From positions 930,001 to 994,000 of the forward strand of contig JACPOK010000033.1 of NCBI GenBank assembly GCA_016191525.1: a stretch of 64,000 nt of DNA, in the 5' to 3' direction. Below are positions 22,283-32,543 of this stretch, in pieces. The notes beneath the pieces were generated by a model. That model was not told the origin of the DNA, did no database searches, and was given only the letters and a program-made list of their open reading frames with translations. The position numbers and the translations under genes were made by a program. The first letter of the stretch is position 1; each line of letters begins with the position of its first letter. Source of the stretch: Burkholderiales bacterium. Lineage in GTDB: Bacteria > Pseudomonadota > Gammaproteobacteria > Burkholderiales > Burkholderiaceae_C.

Positions 22283-24487
22283 ATGACCCCGGCCGACCCG
22301 CAATCCAGTGCCCGTGCCAAGCCGCTGCGCATGCGGCTGCTGTTGCTGGCGGCCAGCGGCCTGTTGCCGCTGTTGATCGTGCTGGCCTGGGGCCTCAGTT
22401 ACCTGCTGGACGACCGGGAGGCGATAGCCAAGCGCTCCATGGTCGAGCTGTCTCGCGCGCTGGCTACCGCCGTGGACGCGGAGCACAAATCGATTGCCGC
22501 GCTGCTCGAACAGATGAGCACCTCGGACGAGCTGGAGCAGGCCGACCTGCGCGCCTTCCACATGGCGGCGCAGCGGGCGGCGCAGCAGCTTGGCTGGCGC
22601 CGCGTGGTGCTGACGGACGCCGAGGGCCGGGTGCTGCTGCGCAGCGGCGACGAGTGGGGCAAGTCCAGCCCCGTGCCGCTGGAGCCGGGGAGCATTGCCC
22701 AGGTGGTGGCCACGCGCGCCGCCTACGTCAGCCGGGTGGTGGAGACCCCCAGCCAGAGCGCCGATGCCTTCGCCGTGCGCGTGCCTGTGCTGCGCAGCGG
22801 CAAGCTGGTTTATGTGCTGTCCGCAGTGCTGCCCACCGATCGCATCGTCTCGGTGCTGACCCGCCAGAACATTCCCGCCGGTTCCGTCGCTTCGGTGTTT
22901 GACCAAGCCAACCACCGGGTGGCGCGGTCGGTCAAGGTGGCCTCGCCGTTTCCCACGCCCTCCCTGCAGGCCTTGCTGGACAGCGGCGCGCAGCAGGGCG
23001 CCGGCCGGACGAATACGCGTGAGGGAATAGAGAACTACACCGGCTTCACCCGGCTGAAGGATTCCGGCTGGGCGGTGGTGGCGGGCACGTCGGTGGCGGA
23101 TGCCAACCAGGGCCTGTACGCGCTGCTGCGCGCGCTGGGGCTGGGGCTGGCCGCTTCCCTTTCGCTTGCTGTGCTGCTGGCCTGGCTGCTCTCGCGCAAC
23201 GTGCTGGGCCCGATCGAAGCCTTGAAGAAAGGGGCGGCCGCGCTGGGCCGTGGCGACCCGGTGAGCCTGCCCGCGCTCAATATCGTGGAGCTGGATGACG
23301 TGGCGGTGGCGCTGACCGATGCCGCCGCCGACCGGGACCGGGCCGCCGCGCGCGCCACCGACGCGCTGCGCGTGGCCGAGGAGGCCAACCGCAGCAAGGA
23401 CCAGTTCCTGGCCATGCTGGGCCACGAACTGCGCAATCCGCTGGCGCCGATTTCAACGGCGGTGCAGCTGATGGCGATGCGCGGCGACGGCAGCACCGAG
23501 CACGAACGCCGCATCATCGAGCGGCAGCTGTCGCATGTGACCCGGCTGGTGGACGACCTCCTTGACGTTTCGCGCATCACCAGCGGGCGGCTGTCGATCC
23601 AGCGCGAGCCGGTGCGCCTGGCACCGGTGCTGGCCCAGGTGGTGGAAAACATCCGGCCTTCGCTGAACGGCCAGGTGCTCTCTCTTGAACTGGCGCCGGG
23701 ACTGGAGGACCTCTGTGTCGCGGGCGATGAAGTGCGGCTGTCGCAGGTGTTCAACAATCTGCTGGTGAACGCCGTGAAGTTCACCCGCGCCGGCGACCCC
23801 ATCACGGTCAACGCCGCGGTCGAGGGCAACGAGATCCGGGTGGACGTGCATGACGGCGGAACCGGCATGGTGGCGGCGGACCTGGAGCACATCTTCGAGC
23901 TGTTCTACCAGGCACCGCAGAGCACCGACCGGGCGCGCGGCGGGCTGGGCCTGGGCCTGCCCATCGTGCGCAGCCTGGTGGACATGCATGGCGGCAAAGT
24001 CGATGCCGACAGTGATGGTGCCGGCCAGGGCAGCTGTTTCACGGTTCGCCTGCCGTTGGGCGAGGCGCCGCCCGCCGTTGCGCAGTCCGCGGCGGTGCCT
24101 GTGGCACGGGGCGCCGGCAATGTGCTGGTGGTGGACGACAACGCGGACGCAGCCGACACCTGCGCCGCGCTGCTGCAGATGACGGGCTACGAAGTGCGCG
24201 TGGCCTACACCCCCGAAGCGGCGCTGCAAGCGCTGCGGGATTTCACCCCCGGTGTCGCCATCCTGGACATCGGCCTGCCGGGCATGAGCGGCCATGCGCT
24301 GGCCCGCCTGATGCGCGAGGCGCCGTACCTCTATACCGGCCGGCTGGTCGCGCTGACCGGCTATGGCCGCGCCGCGGACCTGGCCGAATCGCAGGGTGCG
24401 GGATTCGACGCCCACCTGACCAAGCCGGTGGCGCCGGCGCAGCTGCTGGAGCTGGTTGGCCGGCTGGCTCAGGCGCGGGGCTTGTAA
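22283..24487 (+). CDS. Hybrid sensor histidine kinase/response regulator
   Basis: A 734-residue membrane kinase. One helix near 17-40 and a second near 281-305 enclose a periplasmic sensor of about 240 residues with dCACHE-like strands ([20 protein letters not shown]). A HAMP-like linker follows, then HisKA with phospho-acceptor H381 ([14 protein letters not shown]) and HATPase_c with N491/N492 ([12 protein letters not shown]), DGGTG 524-528 and GGLGLGL 553-559. A receiver from about 612 to the end carries D618/D619 and phospho-acceptor D662 ([12 protein letters not shown]). Output is probably by phosphorelay to a separate regulator, as no DNA-binding domain is present. Its last 19 bp overlap the end of ridA. 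Confidence 0.92.
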   Translation: MTPADPQSSARAKPLRMRLLLLAASGLLPLLIVLAWGLSYLLDDREAIAKRSMVELSRALATAVDAEHKSIAALLEQMSTSDELEQADLRAFHMAAQRAAQQLGWRRVVLTDAEGRVLLRSGDEWGKSSPVPLEPGSIAQVVATRAAYVSRVVETPSQSADAFAVRVPVLRSGKLVYVLSAVLPTDRIVSVLTRQNIPAGSVASVFDQANHRVARSVKVASPFPTPSLQALLDSGAQQGAGRTNTREGIENYTGFTRLKDSGWAVVAGTSVADANQGLYALLRALGLGLAASLSLAVLLAWLLSRNVLGPIEALKKGAAALGRGDPVSLPALNIVELDDVAVALTDAAADRDRAAARATDALRVAEEANRSKDQFLAMLGHELRNPLAPISTAVQLMAMRGDGSTEHERRIIERQLSHVTRLVDDLLDVSRITSGRLSIQREPVRLAPVLAQVVENIRPSLNGQVLSLELAPGLEDLCVAGDEVRLSQVFNNLLVNAVKFTRAGDPITVNAAVEGNEIRVDVHDGGTGMVAADLEHIFELFYQAPQSTDRARGGLGLGLPIVRSLVDMHGGKVDADSDGAGQGSCFTVRLPLGEAPPAVAQSAAVPVARGAGNVLVVDDNADAADTCAALLQMTGYEVRVAYTPEAALQALRDFTPGVAILDIGLPGMSGHALARLMREAPYLYTGRLVALTGYGRAADLAESQGAGFDAHLTKPVAPAQLLELVGRLAQARGL

Positions 24488-24858
24488 GCCACCACGTCGA
24501 TCTCCACCTTCGCATCGACCATCAGGCGCGCCTCGGTGGTGGAGCGGGCCGGCTTCTTCTCGCCAAAGTAACCCATGTAGATGCGGTTGAAGCTGCCGAA
24601 GTCGCGCGCGTCCTGCAGCCACACGGTGCTTTTGCACACATCGTCCAGCGTGCAGCCTGCCAGTGCCAGCACGGCGCTGAGGTTCTTCATCACCTGGTGG
24701 GTCTGCACCTCGATGCCGCCCGCGACGATCTCGCCGTTTTCATTGGCGGGCACCTGGCCTGAGACATAGACAAAGTCGCCGGCGCGCACGGCCGGCGAGA
24801 ACGGCCGGGGCTGGCGGTCGGAGGCGAGCGGGGGGTTTCCCAAATGTTCCAGCGGCAT
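24469..24858 (-). CDS. ridA: RidA family imine/enamine deaminase
   Basis: A 129-residue RidA/YjgF protein. Family motifs are in place: PFSPAVRAGDFVYVSGQVPA, THQVMKNLSAVLALAGCTLDDV, STVWLQDARDFGSFNRIYMGYF, and the active-site region PARSTTEARLMVDAKVEIDV with the ligand-binding Arg in PARST. RidA hydrolyses reactive enamine and imine intermediates released by PLP-dependent deaminases. It diverges from the D-amino-acid operon, which encodes exactly such a deaminase, and AAGGAAG precedes its start. Co-regulation through the shared intergenic palindromes is likely. Confidence 0.93.
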   Translation of the reverse strand: MPLEHLGNPPLASDRQPRPFSPAVRAGDFVYVSGQVPANENGEIVAGGIEVQTHQVMKNLSAVLALAGCTLDDVCKSTVWLQDARDFGSFNRIYMGYFGEKKPARSTTEARLMVDAKVEIDVVAYKPRA

Positions 24859-24893
24859 GAAGACTTCCTTTTAACGATGGTTTTGGCGCCAGA

Positions 24894-24980
24894 CTGAAAT
24901 ATATTTTCAGAATTTCAGGGTTTTATTGGGGTTTGCCCTGAAAAACTCGGATATCAGGGGAATTATCCTTCAGTGCTGAA
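24894..24980. promoter_or_regulatory. Cluster of CTGAAA/TTTCAG inverted repeats
   Basis: Three inverted repeats lie in the ridA/ABC intergenic region. CTGAAA-TATAT-TTTCAG is at 24894-24910. TTTCAGGG (24913-24920) pairs with CCCTGAAA (24936-24943) over a 15-base spacer. TTCAG-TG-CTGAA is at 24969-24980. A further half-site TCAGGGG ends at 24960. They fit binding sites for the operon's own RpiR regulator, placed to control both divergent units. Confidence 0.6.
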
Positions 24981-25007
24981 ATTTACCTTCACTGTCCAGG
25001 AGCTGCC

Positions 25008-26564
25008 ATGACCTCTGAGATCCGAATCCACCGCCGCACGGCGTTGTCGTCGCTTTTGGCGCTGGGCGCCGCCGGTGCTGGCATCGGCCCGGTGCAGGCG
25101 CAGGCCGGCAAATCGGCCCTCAACCTGGCCATGGTGGCCGAGCCGCCCACGCTGGACATCATGTCAACGCCGGCCGACCTGGTCTGCATCATCATGCAGC
25201 ACGTCTACGAGCCGCTGTTCACTTTTGACGCCAAGGCCGCGCTGGTTCCGATGCTGGCCGAGGCCATGCCGAAGATCTCGGCCGACGGCAAGCTCTACAG
25301 CATCACCCTGCGCAAGGGCGTGATGCTGCACAGCGGCCGCGAACTCAATGCCGACGACGTGGTGGCCAGCCTGAAGCGCTGGATGGACGTCTCGCCGCGG
25401 GGCAAGTCGGTGGCCGCGCAGGTGGCCGACCTGTCGGCCAAGGGCCCGCTGGCCGTGGACATCACGCTCAAGAACGCCTATGCGCCGCTGCTGTCGCAGC
25501 TGGCGATGGCATCGGGCATGGCCGCCATCATGGCCAAGGAGTCGCTGGCGCAGCCGCTCAAGGAGTACGTGGGCACCGGGCCCTACAAGTTCAAGGAACG
25601 CAAGCCCGACCAGTACGTGCTGCTCACCCGTTTTGACGGCTACTCGGCGCGCAAGGAAGCCGCCAGCGGCTACGGCGGCAAGCGCACGGCGGTGGTGGAA
25701 GAGCTGCGCTTCGTGCCCGTTCCCAATGCCAACACGCGGGTCGAAGGCGCGCTGGCCGGCCAGTTCCACTACGCCGACCTGCTGCCCATCGAGGCACTGG
25801 CCCGGCTGGAAAAAGCCAAGGACAAGGTGGTGCCGATCATGACGCCTTCGTTCGGCTTCCCCTATCTGGTCTTCAACACCAAGGATGGCTCGCTGGCCCA
25901 GCAGGCGGTGCGCAAGGCGGTGCAGACCGCGCTGGGTGAAGGTGAAATGCTGGCCGCCGGCTTCGGCGACACGCGCTTTTTCATCGCCGAGGGCAATCAC
26001 TTCCCCAAGGGCACGCCTTTTTATTCCACTGCGGGCACCGACAGCTACAACGAGCGCGATGCCAAGAAGGCCAAGGCACAGGCCGAGCAGGCCGGCTACA
26101 AGGGCGACGTGGTGCGCATCCTCACCAGCCGCCAGTACGACTTCCACTACAACATGGCGCTGATCATGGCCGAGCAATTGAAGAAGGCCGGCTTCAAGGC
26201 GGAACTGAATGTGGTGGAGTGGGCCACGCTGCTGCAGCGCCGCGCCGACCCCAAGCTGTGGGACATCTACATCACGCATTCGGGCCTGTTCCCCGAGCCC
26301 ATGCTCTCGCCGCCGCAACTGGGCGACGGTGCGCCGGGCTGGTGGAGCTCGCCGGCCAAGACCGCGGCGCTTGCCGCGCTGAACCAGGAGCCCAACCCCG
26401 TCAAACGCGGCCCGCTGTGGGCCAAGGTGCAGCAGGTGGTGTACGACGAGGTGCCCTACATCCAGGTGGGCAAGTTCGCCAGCCTCTCGGCGCGCGCGCC
26501 CTCGCTGCAGAACTACACGCCCTACACCTACCCGTTCTTCTGGAACACCAGCCTCAAGAGCTGA
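25008..26564 (+). CDS. Dpp-type ABC transporter substrate-binding protein
   Basis: A 518-residue periplasmic receptor of the SBP_bac_5 family (dipeptide/oligopeptide type). The start at 25008 follows CCAGGAG. The leader RIHRRTALSSLLALGAAGAG has two Arg before a hydrophobic core and is cleaved near VQAQA. The mature start LNLAMVAEPPTLDIMSTPAD and ADGKLYSITLRKGVMLHSGR are typical of the family. First gene of a unit running to 34003 with permeases, two ATPases and D-amino-acid enzymes, so its ligand is probably an N-acyl-D-amino acid or D-residue-containing peptide (inferred from context). Confidence 0.92.
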   Translation: MTSEIRIHRRTALSSLLALGAAGAGIGPVQAQAGKSALNLAMVAEPPTLDIMSTPADLVCIIMQHVYEPLFTFDAKAALVPMLAEAMPKISADGKLYSITLRKGVMLHSGRELNADDVVASLKRWMDVSPRGKSVAAQVADLSAKGPLAVDITLKNAYAPLLSQLAMASGMAAIMAKESLAQPLKEYVGTGPYKFKERKPDQYVLLTRFDGYSARKEAASGYGGKRTAVVEELRFVPVPNANTRVEGALAGQFHYADLLPIEALARLEKAKDKVVPIMTPSFGFPYLVFNTKDGSLAQQAVRKAVQTALGEGEMLAAGFGDTRFFIAEGNHFPKGTPFYSTAGTDSYNERDAKKAKAQAEQAGYKGDVVRILTSRQYDFHYNMALIMAEQLKKAGFKAELNVVEWATLLQRRADPKLWDIYITHSGLFPEPMLSPPQLGDGAPGWWSSPAKTAALAALNQEPNPVKRGPLWAKVQQVVYDEVPYIQVGKFASLSARAPSLQNYTPYTYPFFWNTSLKS

Positions 26565-26573
26565 ACGCAGTTC

Positions 26574-27515
26574 GTGACCCGCTACCTGTTGTCCCGGCTG
26601 GGCGGCATGCTGGTGGTGATGGCCATCGTGGCCGTGCTGGTGTTCATCCTCACCCGCGCGGCCTCGGGCGATCCCATCGCGGTGCTGCTGGGCGACCAGG
26701 CCACCGCCGAGGACATCGCGCGCGTGCAGAAGGTGTATGGGCTGGACAAGCCGCTGCCGGTGCAGTTCGGCCTGTGGCTGAAAGAGCTGGCACACGGCAA
26801 CCTGGGTGAATCCATCTTTTTGCAGCGGCCGGTCACGCAGGCACTGTGGGAGCGGGCGGAGCCCACCACGCTGCTTTCGCTCATGGCCATCGCCATCGCG
26901 GCGCTGATCGGCGTGCCTTGCGGCATCGTCTCGGCGGTGTACCGCGGCAAGTTCGTTGACCAGTTCTTCACCGGCTTCGCCATGCTGGGCGCCAGCGTGC
27001 CCAGCTTCTGGTTCGGCCTGGTGCTGATGCAGATCTTCGCGGTGTCGCTGGGCTGGTTCCCGGTGTCGGGCTACGGCGAGCCGGGCGCGTCCCTCGCGGC
27101 GCGCATCCATTGCCTGGTGCTGCCGGCCACGGTGCTGGGGGTGCTCAATTCGGCGCTGATCATCCGCTTCACGCGTGCCTCCATGCTCGACGTGCTGGGC
27201 GAAGACTATGTGCGCACCGCCCGCGCCAAGGGCCTGCCGGAAAACAGCGTGGTGCTCAAGCATGCGCTGCGCAATGCGCTGGTGCCCGTCGTCACCGTGA
27301 TCGGCCTTACCGTGGCGCTGATGATCGGCGGCGCGGTGGTGACGGAGACGGTGTTTGGGCTGCCCGGCGTGGGCAACCTGGTGGTGAGCGCCGTGGTGCG
27401 GCGCGACTACCCGGTGATACAGGGCGCGCTGCTGGTGGTGGCGGTGATCTACGTGGTGATCAACTTCCTGATCGACCTGCTCTACACGGTGGTGGACCCC
27501 CGGGTGAAGTACTGA
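26574..27515 (+). CDS. Dpp-type ABC transporter permease (DppB-like)
   Basis: A 313-residue inner-membrane permease from a GTG start. Six helices are expected, beginning with YLLSRLGGMLVVMAIVAVLV. The coupling loop typical of this class is visible near 215-245 (DYVRTARAKGLPENSVVLKHA) and the closing helix ends in LLYTVVDPRVKY, a DppB hallmark. It works with the next permease as the membrane channel. The gap to the receptor gene is 9 bp. Confidence 0.92.
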   Translation: MTRYLLSRLGGMLVVMAIVAVLVFILTRAASGDPIAVLLGDQATAEDIARVQKVYGLDKPLPVQFGLWLKELAHGNLGESIFLQRPVTQALWERAEPTTLLSLMAIAIAALIGVPCGIVSAVYRGKFVDQFFTGFAMLGASVPSFWFGLVLMQIFAVSLGWFPVSGYGEPGASLAARIHCLVLPATVLGVLNSALIIRFTRASMLDVLGEDYVRTARAKGLPENSVVLKHALRNALVPVVTVIGLTVALMIGGAVVTETVFGLPGVGNLVVSAVVRRDYPVIQGALLVVAVIYVVINFLIDLLYTVVDPRVKY

Positions 27516-27516
27516 G

Positions 27517-28352
27517 ATGCAAGTACCGCTGATCCTTCGCAAGCTGTTCCGCCGCCGCATCGTGCTGGGCGCGGCCATCGCGCTGGCGCTGGTGGTGCTT
27601 GTGTCCATCTTCGCGAGCCTGCTGACGGGGTTCGACCCGAACGAGACGGCGGTGAGCGAGCGGCTCTCGCGCCCCTCGGCCCTGCACATGTTCGGCACCG
27701 ACGAGCTCGGGCGCGACCTGTTTTCGCGCATTGCTTTCGGCGGCCGCTATTCGCTGACCATCGCGCTGCTCACGGCCCTGGGCTCCATCGTCTGCGGCAC
27801 GCTGCTGGGCCTGTTCGCCGGCTTCTTCCGCCGGCTGGACGCGCCGGTGATGCGGGTGGTGGACGCGATGATGTCGTTCCCCGATATCCTGCTGGCCATC
27901 GCGCTGGTGGGCATCCTGGGCCCGTCGATGCTGAACGTGGTGTTCGCGCTGGTGCTGGTGTACACGCCGCGCGTGGCGCGCGTGGTGCGCGCCTCCACGC
28001 TGGTGGTGCGCGAGCTGCTGTTCGTGGAGGCGGCGCGCGCTGTGGGCGTTTCCACGCTGGGCATCCTGTGGCGGCACATCCTGCCCAACCTGCTCTCGCC
28101 CATCCTGGTGCAGGCCTCGTTCATCTTTGCCTATGCGATTCTTGCGGAGGCGGCGCTGTCGTTCCTGGGCGTGGGCGTGCCGCCTGAAATTCCCACCTGG
28201 GGCACGATGGTGGCGGGCAGCCAGCAGTACGCGCACCAGGCGCTGTGGATCGTGCTGTTCCCGGGGCTGGCCATCATCCTCACCGCCCTGTCGCTGCAGT
28301 TGCTGGGCGACGGCATCCGCGACCTGCTGGACCCGCGCCTGAGGAAATCGAT

Positions 28353-28356
<4 letters not shown>
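27517..28356 (+). CDS. Dpp-type ABC transporter permease (DppC-like)
   Basis: A 279-residue permease. The N-terminal cytoplasmic part carries the DppC pattern FGTDELGRDLFSRIAFGGRYS, and the coupling loop RELLFVEAARAVGVSTLGILW lies near 165-186. The end LSLQLLGDGIRDLLDPRLRKSM is family-typical. It starts 1 bp after the DppB-like stop, and its stop overlaps the next GTG start. Transport partner of the preceding permease. Confidence 0.92.
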
Positions 28357-29356
<1,000 letters not shown>

Positions 29357-29360
<4 letters not shown>

Positions 29361-30343
29361 GCACCGACACACTCGTGGCGCCGCTGGTTGAAGTGCGCAA
29401 CCTGCAGAAGTTCTTCGGCCCTTCCGCCAAACCCGTGCGGGCCGTGGACGACGTGTCCTTCAGCATCCAGCCCGGCGAGACGCTGGGGCTGGTGGGCGAA
29501 TCGGGCTCGGGCAAGAGCACCATCGGCCGCGCATTGCTGCGGCTGACCGACAGCACCGCGGGCACCATCACCTACCGCGGCGAAGACCTGGGCGCGGCCA
29601 CCGGCAGCCGCATGCGCACGCTGCGCAGCAAGCTGCAGATGATTTTCCAGGACCCCTATGCCAGCCTGAACCCGCGCATGCGGGTGCGCGACATCCTGGG
29701 TGAAGCGCTGCGCGTGCACGGCCTGGCGCCCGGCAAGGAAGCCACGGCCGCGCGCATCGCGGAGCTGCTGCGGCTGGTGGGCCTGCCGCCCGAGCATGCG
29801 GCGCGCTACCCGCATGAGTTTTCCGGCGGACAGCGCCAGCGCATCGGCGTGGCGCGCGCACTGTCGGTGCAGCCCGAATTCATCGTGGCCGACGAGCCGC
29901 TGTCGGCGCTGGACGTGTCCATCCAGTCGCAGGTGGTGAACCTGCTGTGCGACCTGCGTGACCAGCTGTCGCTCACCATGCTGTTCATCTCGCACGACCT
30001 GGACGTGGTGGAATACCTGTGCGACCGGGTGGTGGTGCTGTACCTGGGCCGGGTGATGGAAATCGCTCCAACCGAAGAATTGTTCTCGCGGCCGCTGCAC
30101 CCTTACACCCATGCGCTGCTAGCTGCCTCGCCCAAGCCCGACCCCACCCTCAAGTTGGTGCACGTGCCGCTGAAGGGCGACATGCCCAGCCCGGTGAACC
30201 CGCCTACGGGCTGCGTGTTCCGCACCCGCTGCCCGCACGCCATCGACGCCTGCGCGCAAACGCGGCCGGAAGTGCGCGATATGGGCGCGGGCCGCTTCAA
30301 GGCCTGCATCCGAGACGATATTGAATTGACGGCCATGCCATGA
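29357..30343 (+). CDS. Dpp-type ABC transporter ATP-binding protein (DppF-like)
   Basis: A 328-residue ATPase whose ATG overlaps the DppD-like stop (ATGA). Walker A is GESGSGKST near 48-56, the signature is FSGGQRQRIG near 155-164, and Walker B is FIVADEPLSALD near 175-186. The C-terminal cysteine motif reads CVFRTRCPHAIDAC. It forms the heterodimeric motor with the preceding protein. Its stop overlaps the start of the deaminase gene (ATGA). Confidence 0.93.
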
Positions 30344-31623
30344 CACTGCAAGACATCCTCGACCCCACGCTGGACGCCAGCCAAAAGGGCTTTCCGCACC
30401 ACAGCGCGCCGCTGCGCCGCTCCGCCATCGGCAGCCAGGGCTGGAACGTGCTGCGGGGCGACATGCCGCTGCCGCTGGCCGTGATCCACCGGGACCGGCT
30501 GGCCGGCAACCTGCAGTGGATGCAGGGCTTTGCCGGCGGGCGCGGCGTGGGCCTCGCGCCGCACGGCAAGACCACCATGTCGCCGCAACTCTTTCGCCGA
30601 CAGCTCGACGCCGGCGCCTGGGGCCTGACCTTCGCCACCGTGGTGCAGCTGCGCGCGGGCGTGACGGCCGGCGCGCGGCGCTGCATCATCGCCAACCAGG
30701 TATTCCGCGCCATCGACCTGCAGGGCATCGACGAACTGAAGCGCGCCAATACCGGCTTGCGCGTGGCCTTCCTGGTGGATTCCATCGCGCAGCTGGAGCT
30801 GATTGAAGGCTGGCACGGCGCGCACAAGGATGCGCAGCCTTTTGAAGTGCTGCTGGAAATGGGCGTGGACGGCGGGCGCACCGGCTGCCGCAGCCACGGG
30901 CAGGCGCTGGCACTGGCCCAGCGCGTACGCGCCAGCGCCGCCGCGCGGCTGGTGGGCATTGAATGCTACGAGGGCCTGGGTGCCATTGGCCAGACAGGCG
31001 CGGACACGGTCTACGCCGATGCTTTGATGCAGCGGGTGCGCGGCATCGCCCAAGCTTGCGACGGGCAACAGCTCTTCGAGACGGATGAAATCCTGCTCAC
31101 GGCCGGCGGCTCCGCCATCTTTGATTTGGTGGCGGAGAACCTGAAGATGAAGCTGTCGCTCCCCGTGCAGGGCCTGCTGCGCTCGGGCTGCTACGCCACG
31201 CACGACCATGGCACCTACCAGCGCTTCATGAATGCCGTGGCCGAGCGCATGGGCTGCGGCCATGGCTTGCACGCAGCCATGGAGGTATGGGCAGCGGTGC
31301 AGTCCTGCCCCGAACCCGGCCTGGCCATCCTGGCGGTGGGCAAGCGCGATATCTCGTATGACCTGGAACTGCCGGTGCCTATCGCCTTCTGCAAACAGGG
31401 CGAGGCCGTGGCCACCGCGGCGCCGCAGGACTGGAAGGTGAGCGGCCTGAACGACCAGCACGCCTACCTGCGCGGGGATAGTGCCGAACACCAGGCCCTG
31501 CGCGTGGGCGACCTGGTCGCGCTGGGCATTTCCCACCCCTGCACCACCTTCGACAAATGGCGCTGGATGCCGCTGGTGGACGAGCAATACAACGTGTGTG
31601 ACGCCATCGTCACCTGCTTTTAG
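30340..31623 (+). CDS. PLP-dependent D-amino acid deaminase (DSD1/D-threonine aldolase-like)
   Basis: A 427-residue enzyme of the fold-type III alanine-racemase/D-serine dehydratase group. The PLP lysine is K77 in GLAPHGKTTMSP. The C-terminal metal-binding pair appears as GISHPCTTFDKWRWM. Eukaryotic-type D-serine dehydratases use PLP plus zinc to turn D-serine into pyruvate and ammonia; here the substrate is probably a D-amino acid released by the D-aminoacylase of the same operon. The reaction passes through enamine intermediates, matching the divergent ridA. It is coupled to the ATPase gene by ATGA. Confidence 0.88.
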   Translation: MTLQDILDPTLDASQKGFPHHSAPLRRSAIGSQGWNVLRGDMPLPLAVIHRDRLAGNLQWMQGFAGGRGVGLAPHGKTTMSPQLFRRQLDAGAWGLTFATVVQLRAGVTAGARRCIIANQVFRAIDLQGIDELKRANTGLRVAFLVDSIAQLELIEGWHGAHKDAQPFEVLLEMGVDGGRTGCRSHGQALALAQRVRASAAARLVGIECYEGLGAIGQTGADTVYADALMQRVRGIAQACDGQQLFETDEILLTAGGSAIFDLVAENLKMKLSLPVQGLLRSGCYATHDHGTYQRFMNAVAERMGCGHGLHAAMEVWAAVQSCPEPGLAILAVGKRDISYDLELPVPIAFCKQGEAVATAAPQDWKVSGLNDQHAYLRGDSAEHQALRVGDLVALGISHPCTTFDKWRWMPLVDEQYNVCDAIVTCF

Positions 31624-31631
31624 GGCCTGTG

Positions 31632-32543
31632 ATGACCCCCCGCGTACTTGAAAAAATTGCCGAGATCATGGACCGCGCGCCCACCGCGCGGCGAACGGTG
31701 CTGGCGCTGATGCTCGAAGACCCGCAGCGGGTGCTGGACGAAACCTTCGAGGCCCTGGCGCAGCGCGCCAGCAGCTCGGTGCCCACCATCATGCGCACCT
31801 GCCGCGACCTGGGCTACCCCGGCCTGCGCGAGTTCAAGCTGGCGCTGGCGCAGGAGCTCGCCGTGGGCGGCTCGCCGCTGAACCGGCGCGTGCGCATCGA
31901 CGACGACACGACGCAGGTGATCGCCAAGGTCACGCGCGGGGCATCGGCCGTCATCAGCGGCGTGCAGGCGCAGCTGGACGTGCAAGCCGTCGAGGCCGCG
32001 GCCGATGCCATCGTGCAGGCCACGCGGGTGGACTGCTATGGCGTGGGCGTCACCTCCAACTTCATGGCGTCCGACATGCAGGCCCGCCTGTACCGCATGG
32101 GCGTGGCCTCCAACAGCTACCTGGACCCCCACCTGCAGCTGATATCGGCCGCCACCATAGGCCCGCGCGGCGTGGTGTTTGCCATTACCTACGTGGGCGG
32201 CATGCCATCGCTGCTGGAAGCGGTGGACGTGGCGCGGTCGCAGGGCGCCACCGTGATTGCGCTCACGCAACCGGGCTCCAAGCTGGCGGGCATGGCCGAC
32301 ATCGTGCTCAGCGTGGAAGTGGCGCCGGACCCGGTGATGCCGGTGGGCCCCGAGGCTTACCTGGCGCACCTGACGGTGATCGAAATCCTCACCGTGCTGG
32401 TGGCGCAGCGCCTGGGCGACAAGGTGGTCAACCGCCTGGCCAACATACAGCGCACGCTGGAGACGCGCGGCGTGGACATGCACCAGCACCCCCGGCTGGA
32501 CTGGGACGAAGCCGCCAACGGCACCAACGGGGGCTCGTCATGA
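31632..32543 (+). CDS. MurR/RpiR family transcriptional regulator
   Basis: A 303-residue regulator with an N-terminal HTH_6 domain (residues 1-77, including SSVPTIMRTCRDLGYPGLREF) and a C-terminal SIS domain near 120-265 (AADAIVQATRVDCYGVGVTS, VVFAITYVGGMPSLLEAVDVA). The ATG at 31632 is preferred over the GTG one codon earlier. SIS domains in this family sense phosphosugars or related acids; here an N-acyl-D-amino acid product may be the effector, an inference from context. Its stop overlaps the D-aminoacylase start. The CTGAAA/TTTCAG cluster upstream of the operon is its probable target. Confidence 0.9.
   Translation: MTPRVLEKIAEIMDRAPTARRTVLALMLEDPQRVLDETFEALAQRASSSVPTIMRTCRDLGYPGLREFKLALAQELAVGGSPLNRRVRIDDDTTQVIAKVTRGASAVISGVQAQLDVQAVEAAADAIVQATRVDCYGVGVTSNFMASDMQARLYRMGVASNSYLDPHLQLISAATIGPRGVVFAITYVGGMPSLLEAVDVARSQGATVIALTQPGSKLAGMADIVLSVEVAPDPVMPVGPEAYLAHLTVIEILTVLVAQRLGDKVVNRLANIQRTLETRGVDMHQHPRLDWDEAANGTNGGSS

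Noticed and set aside
25164-27731. 855-residue open frame on the minus strand opposite the ABC receptor and permease genes
   Set aside because: It is antisense to well-recognised transport genes, has no family motif, and is rich in His, Gln, Arg and Ala, as expected for shadow frames in high-GC DNA.
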